Shown here: piece by piece, positions 16,196 to 23,482 of the stretch | Numbering within the stretch: position 1 is the first letter of the stretch | How the letters are laid out: each line of letters begins with the position of its first letter | Assembly: GCF_001881565.1 (NCBI RefSeq) | Contig: NZ_MPDJ01000001.1 | Coordinates: 1,112,829-1,176,828 of the forward strand | Direction of reading: 5' to 3' | DNA from: Eisenbergiella tayi | Lineage (GTDB): Bacteria > Bacillota > Clostridia > Lachnospirales > Lachnospiraceae | Length of the DNA: 64,000 nt | The notes under the pieces: generated by a model | Database searches by the model: none | What the model was told of the DNA's origin: nothing | Seen by the model: only the letters and a program-made list of their open reading frames with translations | Made by a program: the position numbers and the translations under genes

Positions 16196-16975
16196 ATGGC
16201 AGACAATTCTTCCGTCCAATCCGTGGAGCGAACTTTTGATATTATTGAAAACCTTTCTTCGGCTCCTCAGGGCTTAACGCTTCTGGAGCTTTCTTCTGAT
16301 GTGGGGCTCCCAAAAAGTACGGTACACCGCCTGCTTTCCACTCTGACCGGGCGGGGATACATCACTCAGGATCCGGAGTCAAAAAAATATCTTCTCACCC
16401 TGAAGCTTTTTGAAATCAGCAGCCGCAGCCTTGCCGGTTTTGATATCCTTTCCGCCGCCAGGCCTTACCTGCAGCATCTGTCCAGGATTACAAATGAAGC
16501 CGTCCATCTGGTAGTGAGGGAGGGGCACGAGGTCGTGTATATTTACAAGGAGGATTCGTCCAAAAATACGGTACGGATGGCTTCTCATATCGGCCTCCAT
16601 AATCCCATGTACTGTACCGGCGTGGGCAAAGCCATCATGGCCTATCTCCCCCGAAGCGAACAGGAGCAGATCTGGAAAGCTACGGAAATCATTCCTTATA
16701 CCGTTAAAACAATAACTGATTATGAGCTTATGCTGAAGGAGCTCGATCACATCAAAGAATGCGGCTACGCCATCGACGATGAAGAACATGAAAACGATGT
16801 CTGCTGCGCGGCCTGTCCTATTTTTGACTATACCAATATGCCCTACGCCGCAATCAGCATTTCCGCGCCGCGCTCACGTATGGATAATGACAGAATGGAA
16901 CACAGGATCATTCCAGAGCTGCTTACAGCTACACGCAGAATTTCCGGGATAATGGGATGTCCTGAGCATTCCTGA
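16196..16975 (+). CDS. IclR-family transcriptional regulator
   Basis: A 259-residue regulator. The N-terminal winged helix includes SVERTFDIIENL, LTLLELSSDVGLPKSTVHRL and a wing RGYITQDPESKKYLLTLK. The C-terminal effector domain has CTGVGKAIMAYLP, CGYAIDDEEHENDVCC and AAISISAP, typical of KdgR-like members that bind sugar-acid intermediates. It is divergent from the aldolase-dgoD operon, with two repeated operator-like sites between. The ribosome site is GAGG, 8 bases before the ATG. Control by galactonate or KDGal(P) is inferred. Confidence 0.9.
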   Translation: MADNSSVQSVERTFDIIENLSSAPQGLTLLELSSDVGLPKSTVHRLLSTLTGRGYITQDPESKKYLLTLKLFEISSRSLAGFDILSAARPYLQHLSRITNEAVHLVVREGHEVVYIYKEDSSKNTVRMASHIGLHNPMYCTGVGKAIMAYLPRSEQEQIWKATEIIPYTVKTITDYELMLKELDHIKECGYAIDDEEHENDVCCAACPIFDYTNMPYAAISISAPRSRMDNDRMEHRIIPELLTATRRISGIMGCPEHS

Positions 16976-17011
16976 TAAAACCGGGCATTTACCGATTATC
17001 CTGAAAGATAT

Positions 17012-17070
17012 GAAAAAACCAGGCCTGCCGCCGCCGGTATCTTACCGGCAGGTGACAAAGCCTGGTTTCT
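17012..17070. terminator. Bidirectional terminator between iclR and GH3 genes
   Basis: AACCAGGC (17017-17024) pairs with GCCTGGTT (17060-17067), with an inner CTGCCG/CGGCAG stem. An A-run precedes it and TTTCTTT follows. It serves both convergent genes. Confidence 0.85.
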
Positions 17071-17087
17071 TTATTCCTTATAATTAC

Positions 17088-19358
17088 TTATGCATTCAGC
17101 TGATCCAGAAGCCCCTGAAGCTGCTCCAGGCTCACCTTACCGCTGCTGAAGCTTAACACGCCGCGGAGAGGCATATATTTCATCATGGCTTCCATCATTT
17201 CAGAGGAAATAGCCGAAGCTGCCACATCGCTGTCCTCTTCCTGTCCGCCTACCATATCCAGCTTCATCATAGGCTCCAGAATCTCCCTGGCTTTTTTATC
17301 CTGCATCAAATCTCCGAAGGTACTGTCCAGAGTGAAATGTACGGGAAGCTTAACCGTTGATTCCACGGTAACCGTCTCCTCCAGCTGGATATCTCTTGAT
17401 GACTTGCCCACAAGGATGCGGAATTCCCCGCTTTCCACATGCCAGTCATGAATCTGCGTATTCCAGTAAGCAAAGGCTCTCTTACCCAGAGTGAAGGTTA
17501 CGGTCTTTGTTTCACCGGGCTGCAGGTCCACCTTGTCAAAGCCCTTCAGCTCTTTCACAGGACGGATTACGGTGCTTTCCACATCGGAAACATAAAGCTG
17601 TACCACTTCCTTGCCCGCCATGCTTCCCGTATTGGTTACATCCACGCTTACCGTGAGGGTATCCGTATCCTTTATCTGTGCCGCGCTCAGCTTAAGATTG
17701 GAATAAGCAAAGGTTGTATAAGACAAACCATATCCGAAGGGGAAACGTACATCCATCTTCTTGGTATCATAGTAACGGTAGCCTACAAAAACACCTTCCC
17801 GATATTCCACCTTATCGCCTTCTCCCAGGTAGTACAGATAGGACGGGTTATCCTCCAGCTTGTAAGGGAATGTTTCAGGCAGTTTTGCACTGGGATTCAC
17901 TTTTCCGAAGAGGATATCCACAACAGCGGCCCCTACCGCCTGTCCGCTCAGGTATGCTTCCACGATACCCTTAACCTGATCGGCCCACGGCATTTCCACT
18001 GGGGAACCGTTATGCAATACCACAATGGTATTCGGCTGAACGGCGGCCACGCGGTTAATCAGCTCATTCTGGCAGTTCGGCATTCCCATATGGCTTCTGT
18101 CAAAGCCTTCCGATTCAAATGCATCCGGAAGTCCTGCAAAAATAACAGCCGCTTTCGTTTTGCCTGCTTTTTCCACCGCTTCCGCGATCAGCGCTTCATC
18201 CGTCACATCTTCCTGATCTCCGTAGCCTTCTGCAAAGGTAATGTTTCCCCAGTCCTTTACCACATCCCAGGCCCCTGTGACCTTATGGCTGTTGATATGG
18301 GAGCTGCCGCCGCCCTGAAAACGGGGCTGTCTTGCATATTTACCGATAAAAGCGATTTCTTCCTTTTCCGAAAGAGGCAGAAGCCCATCTTCATTTTTCA
18401 GAAGGACAATAGTTTCCTCCGCTACCTTTTTCGCATATTCATGATCCTTATCTCTGTCAAATACCGCTGAATCATTCCTGTTTTCTTGGAAGCGGTATAC
18501 GATATTCAGGATTCTTTCCACCGCTCTGTCCAGAACAGATTCCTCCAGGCGGCCTTCTTTTACGGCATCCACGATCTGCTTGTCATTGATGCCGCCGGAT
18601 GCGGGCATCTCCAGATCCAGTCCTGCTTCCAAATCGGGTACTCTGTTGTTCACCGCACCCCAGTCGCTTACCACGAAGCCATCAAAGCCCCATTCCCCGC
18701 GGAGGATATCTGTCAGGGCTTCTTTATGCTCAGCAGCATAGGTGCCGTTGATCTTATTATAAGAACACATAACAGTCCAGGGCTTCTGGCTGCTCACCGC
18801 GCCCTCAAAAGCCGCCAGGTAAATTTCACGCAGCGTTCTTTCATCCACTTCGGAGGAGGAAGACATCCTGCGCGTCTCCTGGTTATTTGCCAGAAAATGC
18901 TTGATGCTTGTTCCCACGTTTTTGCTCTGTACGCCCTTGATCAGCGCGCCTGCCATCTCAGAAGCAACCATGGGGTCTTCCGAATAATACTCGAAATTCC
19001 GTCCGCAGAGAGGGGAACGTTTGATATTTACGGCAGGCCCAAGAATAACGCCAACGCCCTCCGCCTGGCATTCCTCACCCAGCACCTCGCCCATGCCGGT
19101 TATCAGTTCCCTGTTGAAGCTGGCCGCCGTACCGCAGCCCGCCGGAAAGCAAACCGCCTTAATGCTGTCGTTAACCCCCAGATGATCCGCTTCCTGATCC
19201 TGTTTCCTGAGTCCGTGAGGGCCGTCGGAAACCATCATGGCCGGAATTCCCAGCCTTTCCACACTCTCCGTATGCCAGAAGTCCGCTCCTGAACACAGAG
19301 AGGCCTTTTCCTCCAATGTCATCTTCCCAATCAGTTCCTGCAGTTTTTCCCTTGTCAT
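17088..19358 (-). CDS. Glycoside hydrolase family 3 (beta-glucosidase-like)
   Basis: A 756-residue enzyme with no signal peptide, so cytoplasmic. The N-terminal TIM barrel (about 1-300) has SDGPHGLR, GPAVNIKRSPLCGRNFEYYS, SIKHFLANNQE and the nucleophile Asp in FVVSDWGAV (about residue 229). The C-terminal alpha/beta sandwich follows (VVLHNGSPVEMPW, YLSGQAVGAA, LPETFP). Next comes the fibronectin-III-like domain (FPFGYGLSYT ... GKEVVQLYVSD). An extra tail of about 90 residues continues past the usual end. Substrates are likely short beta-linked oligosaccharides imported by the cell. The divergent AraC regulator is the likely controller. Confidence 0.92.
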   Translation of the reverse strand: MTREKLQELIGKMTLEEKASLCSGADFWHTESVERLGIPAMMVSDGPHGLRKQDQEADHLGVNDSIKAVCFPAGCGTAASFNRELITGMGEVLGEECQAEGVGVILGPAVNIKRSPLCGRNFEYYSEDPMVASEMAGALIKGVQSKNVGTSIKHFLANNQETRRMSSSSEVDERTLREIYLAAFEGAVSSQKPWTVMCSYNKINGTYAAEHKEALTDILRGEWGFDGFVVSDWGAVNNRVPDLEAGLDLEMPASGGINDKQIVDAVKEGRLEESVLDRAVERILNIVYRFQENRNDSAVFDRDKDHEYAKKVAEETIVLLKNEDGLLPLSEKEEIAFIGKYARQPRFQGGGSSHINSHKVTGAWDVVKDWGNITFAEGYGDQEDVTDEALIAEAVEKAGKTKAAVIFAGLPDAFESEGFDRSHMGMPNCQNELINRVAAVQPNTIVVLHNGSPVEMPWADQVKGIVEAYLSGQAVGAAVVDILFGKVNPSAKLPETFPYKLEDNPSYLYYLGEGDKVEYREGVFVGYRYYDTKKMDVRFPFGYGLSYTTFAYSNLKLSAAQIKDTDTLTVSVDVTNTGSMAGKEVVQLYVSDVESTVIRPVKELKGFDKVDLQPGETKTVTFTLGKRAFAYWNTQIHDWHVESGEFRILVGKSSRDIQLEETVTVESTVKLPVHFTLDSTFGDLMQDKKAREILEPMMKLDMVGGQEEDSDVAASAISSEMMEAMMKYMPLRGVLSFSSGKVSLEQLQGLLDQLNA

Positions 19359-19478
19359 ACCATTCTCCTTCCCATAAACAAAACAACGTTCTTAACCTTT
19401 GATATCCCGAAGGACATCCATATTTTCATAATATCATGTTCCTTAGGAAACCGCTATTGCAAAACTGACTTAATATAG

Positions 19479-19514
19479 GTCAATATTGACTTATTTATAA
19501 AAATATAACATAAT
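19479..19514 (+). promoter_or_regulatory. Divergent promoter region with palindrome, GH3/AraC
   Basis: TTGACT (19486-19491) and CATAAT (19509-19514), 17 bases apart, form a plus-strand promoter for the AraC gene. The -35 lies in a perfect 12-base palindrome GTCAATATTGAC (19479-19490), whose other half could give TTGACC for the GH3 direction. This is a candidate shared operator. Confidence 0.6.
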
Positions 19515-19557
19515 TAAATCATATTTTAGGGTTATTCTTTACCTATAGGGGGTTTTT

Positions 19558-20541
19558 ATGAAATATCTGAATGAGATCAGAAGAGAACTGGACACCCTGG
19601 CTTCTCAGGGTGAAAAAGGGATCGGCTACCAGCCGTCCTCCGACTCTTATGCCGATTCCTATAATGGAAGCTATTTTGACGGGATTCATCTGAAAAAGAA
19701 TTCCCTGCCCGCCAGCTACATTCATGAAAATATACAGGTGGAGCCGGAAATCCAGGTCCGCTGCTTTTCCTATGAGGATGCGGGCGTCCTGGTCCCCCGC
19801 CACTGGCACAACAGTCTGGAAATCCTCTATATAGCGGGAGGGGATATGGATATCATGATAAATGACTCCGCCTTCCGCCTGGAAACAGGCGATTTTGCCA
19901 TTATCAATTCCAGGGATATCCACGCCACCAGCTGTTCCGAGCATTCCCGGATCCAGGTTCTGCAGATTCCCTATCCTTTTTTGAAGAAACACATTCCTGA
20001 TTTCGACAGGATCCGTTTTCTCAATGGTTCCTGCGGGAACCCCGCGCCTGATGAAGCCTTCCGCTTCTGTCTGAAAGAAATCAGGTATATTTATGAGGGC
20101 AAACCCCAGGGGTATCAGCTCCATTTTACCAGTCTGCTTTACGAATTGCTGTTTTTGTGTATCACCAGCTTTAAGGCTCCCGATGGCATGGAGGCCAGTT
20201 CCATGACGGACGAAGAACGCACCCGTCTGATAACGGTCATGGATTATGTAAATGCCCATTATAACGAAAGCATAAGCCTTAGTGACGCTGCCTCTCTTGT
20301 CGCGCTGAATCCGGAATATTTCTGCCGTTTTTTCAAAAAAAATATGGGAATCACCTTTCTGGAATTCGTTAACCAGGTACGGTTTTCCCACATTTGCGAA
20401 GATATCCTCCGCACCGACACAAGCATAACTGAACTGCTTACCCGGCACGGATTTACCAATTATAAGCTGTTCCGGAAAATGTTCCATGAAAAATATGGCT
20501 GTACACCTTCCGAAAAAAGAAAAGAATCCTCCGGAAAATAA
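19558..20541 (+). CDS. AraC-family transcriptional regulator with cupin sensor
   Basis: A 327-residue regulator. The N-terminal sugar-binding cupin (about 60-150) has VPRHWHNSLEILYIAGG and GDFAIINSRDIHAT. The C-terminal double helix-turn-helix (about 225-325) has ISLSDAASLVALNPEYFCRF and a second helix pair ending FRKMFHEKYGCTPSEKRK. The ribosome site is GGGGG before ATG 19558. It is transcribed away from the GH3 gene, and probably activates it in response to an imported sugar. Confidence 0.9.
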   Translation: MKYLNEIRRELDTLASQGEKGIGYQPSSDSYADSYNGSYFDGIHLKKNSLPASYIHENIQVEPEIQVRCFSYEDAGVLVPRHWHNSLEILYIAGGDMDIMINDSAFRLETGDFAIINSRDIHATSCSEHSRIQVLQIPYPFLKKHIPDFDRIRFLNGSCGNPAPDEAFRFCLKEIRYIYEGKPQGYQLHFTSLLYELLFLCITSFKAPDGMEASSMTDEERTRLITVMDYVNAHYNESISLSDAASLVALNPEYFCRFFKKNMGITFLEFVNQVRFSHICEDILRTDTSITELLTRHGFTNYKLFRKMFHEKYGCTPSEKRKESSGK

Positions 20542-20560
20542 ACTCTCATTCTTCCGGAGG
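20528..20560 (-). terminator. Terminator of the DUF378 gene
   Basis: CCTCCGGAA and TTCCGGAGG form a 9-base-pair stem, followed on the minus strand by ATTCTTTTCTTTTTT. It overlaps the end of the convergent AraC gene. Confidence 0.7.
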
Positions 20561-20578
20561 CCTCCTCATATTTTCTGC

Positions 20579-20791
20579 TTAATCATCTCTGCCGTTTCCA
20601 ACACGGCCGAAGAAGGTGAGCAGATAGATGCCGCAGATACCCACAATCACATATACGATTCTGGAAATCCAGCTCATCTGGCCGAATATCAGCGCTACCA
20701 GGTCCAATCGGAACAGACCGATAAGCCCCCAGTTAATGGCGCCGATAACTGTAATCACAAGTGCTGTATAATCAAGACCTTTATTTCCCAT
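20579..20791 (-). CDS. DUF378 small membrane protein
   Basis: A 70-residue protein with two hydrophobic helices. The conserved DUF378 pattern ALVITVIGAINWGLIGLF opens the first, and WISRIVYVIVGICGIYLL forms the second. Function is unknown. GGAGG is well placed upstream. It stands alone between the AraC gene and the diguanylate cyclase. Confidence 0.88.
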   Translation of the reverse strand: MGNKGLDYTALVITVIGAINWGLIGLFRLDLVALIFGQMSWISRIVYVIVGICGIYLLTFFGRVGNGRDD

Positions 20792-20845
20792 GACAGCTAC
20801 CTCCTTTTCTTACGTAACTATCATGCCCTTCTTTTTCATTTTTAT

Positions 20846-23344
20846 TCAGGCGATAAAAAAACCGTCCCGTCCTTCTCTCTTGGCCCGATATAAAGCATTG
20901 TCCGCCAGTTTATATACCTCATCATAACGGTCGCCGCGCTTTGTCACCACAGCGCCTACGCTGATTGTCACCTTTCCTGCATTTGCAGCATTGATTTTAC
21001 GGATATTCTGAAGCAGTCTCTCACAGGTATCGGCAAGAGCTTTGTTTTCCTTCATTCTGTCCATATAAACCACAAATTCATCTCCTCCGGGCCTTCCCAC
21101 AATATCTTCTTCGCGGAAGCATTCCCGGAGCACTGCCGCAACCTCACAGAGAACCTGGTCTCCTGCCATATGTCCGTACGTATCGTTAATATTTTTAAAT
21201 TTATCAATATCGATGAGCAGAAGCGCTCCCCTGTTTCCTTCTTCCAGGCACTGCAGCCGTTCTTCGATGAGCCGCAGGCTGGTCTTTGCATTGTACGCAT
21301 GGGTCAGGCCATCTCTTTCCGCCTGATTTTTCAGCTTATCCCTTTCACGCCTCTCTTCTTCAATATCATTCATTTTCCCAATGATACAGACAGGATTTCC
21401 TTTATAATCATAGATGGTTTTCATGGCAAGCCGGATCCATATGAGCGTGAGCTTATCCTCCGTCTGGTTCTGCTTATATTCCGGAAGCTGAAGCTCCCGG
21501 ATCCCGTCCTTTCCGGGAACCATAATCTCCAAAAGCTGCTTCCGATAGTCTGTTTTTTCATCAGTTCCGGATTTCAGGTTATAGATCGCAGTTCGTTCCT
21601 CCCCATTCCCGTCCGGCTTCATGGAAATAGTGAAAATATCTTTTTTGATATCATATTCAAAAAAATAATCATTAACAAGCCCGTAAATTTCCCTGTGCTT
21701 CGCCAGCTCCAGAGTTATTTTCCGGTTCAGCTTTTCCTTCGTGAAAATGCCCCATGCCAGGGCGGCAATGATCAGGAAAATAACCACCCCTGCCGCTGCT
21801 GCCGCCTGGAAGGGATTTTCCTTAATATAATCCGCCAGGGTCGGGCTTTCCTTAAAAATAGTATTGGCATAGATAATCGACTGCATTTCATCCTGGGGCA
21901 ATGCCTGTATCACCTTGTTCAGGATACTGAGAAGCTCCGTGCTGGCAGGCTTAACCACCCCGATACAGGTACTGCTGTCAATGGATATCTGAGGAATCAG
22001 CTTCAGGCTCTTGAATTCCGTCTTGTTAAAGTAATATTGGGCCACATAAGCGTCCATATAGCTGTAATACGGCTTACCGCTGTTTATCGCCCTGACAATA
22101 TCCTCCCTTGACTGGAAATAAACACCTGTGTCTGTTTTCTCCCAATAGCAGCCGCAGCCATCCACCATGGCCATACTCATTTCCTCCAGCCGCCGGTTCT
22201 GCATTCTGTCACTTATCAAAAGCATATACTGCGTGGTGATATAAGGCCTGCTCATGGCCACATTCCTGTCTTTTGCCAGCTCATAATCATAATTCATGCC
22301 GGCTACCAGATCAATGCTCCCCTCCGCGGCCATACGGTTCAGGGTTTTCTCGTCCGGCGCTACCACCAGCTGAAAGGAAAGTCCTGTCTGTTCCTGTATT
22401 TTTTCCAGCAGATCCACACCGATCCCCTTAAGCTGTCCGGTTACCTCGTCCGTATACTGATAGGGCGGCAAATCCGAAAGGACTCCCACCTTCAGCGTCC
22501 CCGCTGTCTCCACATATTTTTTTTCTTCTGAGGTAAGCCACAGCTCCGTATTGGGCGGGTTGAAATATTGTTCATAAAGGGATGCTGAAAAATAGGGATC
22601 CGCCTGTTCAATGCTCTGCAGAGCCTTATCCAGCTGATTCAGCAGGTCTGTTTTTCCCTTTGTGGATACAAAGTAAAACGGCCTGGGCGAAAAACGGGCA
22701 ACCGTCCGTAAGCCTTCCATAAATTCCATACTGGTGCTGAGCATGACATCCGCACGGTTTTCCCTCAGCGCCTGAAGCATTTCCTCCTCCGTATCGCAGG
22801 GAACAATTTCCGGAATCAGCATGTTCATCCTGCAGTACTCTTCCAATTCCTCCCTGCGCTGGGCGGCTCCGTCTATCATAGCCACACGGAGAGGCCTCTC
22901 TTCTCTGGAAGCTTCATTAAACGCCGTATCTTCATAGAGTACCTTTAATACTGTGTATACAATACCGCAGCTGTTGGAGGCGTAATCATACATCTCCTCC
23001 ATCCTGCTGTTATACAGCATACCTCCCATGATATCGATCTCTCCGTTTTCCAGCATCTCCATCAGGGTCATAAGGCTTTCGTTTATATCCCCTTCAGCCC
23101 GGACAAACTCATAATCCCATCCGGTATATTGGGCGATTTCCTGTAAATAGTCATAAATATAGCCCGTATAATTCCCGTTTTCATCTATTTCCGTCAATCC
23201 CTGCTGAATGGGATATCCCACACGAACTACCGGCCTGTCCTCTTTTGCCTCAAGAGAACGCGCCGGTAATAAAGCTGCCAGAATTAATATTATAAAAGCC
23301 GCCAGGCATCCCTTTTCCCATAAAGGAAACCTTTTATACTGCAT
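20846..23344 (-). CDS. Membrane diguanylate cyclase with tandem extracytoplasmic solute-binding domains
   Basis: An 832-residue protein. A signal/anchor segment (about 8-30) precedes two SBP_bac_3-type binding domains, the second starting near LKVGVLSDLPPYQYTDEVTG. A membrane helix follows (about 520-540), then a PAS-like linker and the GGDEF domain. The active site is GGDEF, preceded five residues earlier by REED, an RxxD inhibitory I-site. It should make cyclic di-GMP in response to an external amino-acid-like ligand. I start it at ATG 23344, which has AGGAG upstream; an earlier in-frame ATG lies at 23374. Confidence 0.88.
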   Translation of the reverse strand: MQYKRFPLWEKGCLAAFIILILAALLPARSLEAKEDRPVVRVGYPIQQGLTEIDENGNYTGYIYDYLQEIAQYTGWDYEFVRAEGDINESLMTLMEMLENGEIDIMGGMLYNSRMEEMYDYASNSCGIVYTVLKVLYEDTAFNEASREERPLRVAMIDGAAQRREELEEYCRMNMLIPEIVPCDTEEEMLQALRENRADVMLSTSMEFMEGLRTVARFSPRPFYFVSTKGKTDLLNQLDKALQSIEQADPYFSASLYEQYFNPPNTELWLTSEEKKYVETAGTLKVGVLSDLPPYQYTDEVTGQLKGIGVDLLEKIQEQTGLSFQLVVAPDEKTLNRMAAEGSIDLVAGMNYDYELAKDRNVAMSRPYITTQYMLLISDRMQNRRLEEMSMAMVDGCGCYWEKTDTGVYFQSREDIVRAINSGKPYYSYMDAYVAQYYFNKTEFKSLKLIPQISIDSSTCIGVVKPASTELLSILNKVIQALPQDEMQSIIYANTIFKESPTLADYIKENPFQAAAAAGVVIFLIIAALAWGIFTKEKLNRKITLELAKHREIYGLVNDYFFEYDIKKDIFTISMKPDGNGEERTAIYNLKSGTDEKTDYRKQLLEIMVPGKDGIRELQLPEYKQNQTEDKLTLIWIRLAMKTIYDYKGNPVCIIGKMNDIEEERRERDKLKNQAERDGLTHAYNAKTSLRLIEERLQCLEEGNRGALLLIDIDKFKNINDTYGHMAGDQVLCEVAAVLRECFREEDIVGRPGGDEFVVYMDRMKENKALADTCERLLQNIRKINAANAGKVTISVGAVVTKRGDRYDEVYKLADNALYRAKREGRDGFFIA

Positions 23345-23482
23345 ATTTTCTCCTATTCCCACATAGTTACTCATTTATTATTCCTATAAATTCTATTTAT
23401 TTTAACACGTCTGGCAGAATAAAACCATACAGTATAAAAAAATAAAATTTTTTCGGTTACAGTTTAAAAGGCCGGATGCCTG

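Noticed and set aside
17439..18470. Long plus-strand open frame of 343 codons
   Set aside because: It is entirely antisense to the GH3 gene, has no ribosome site, and its product has no recognisable motifs.
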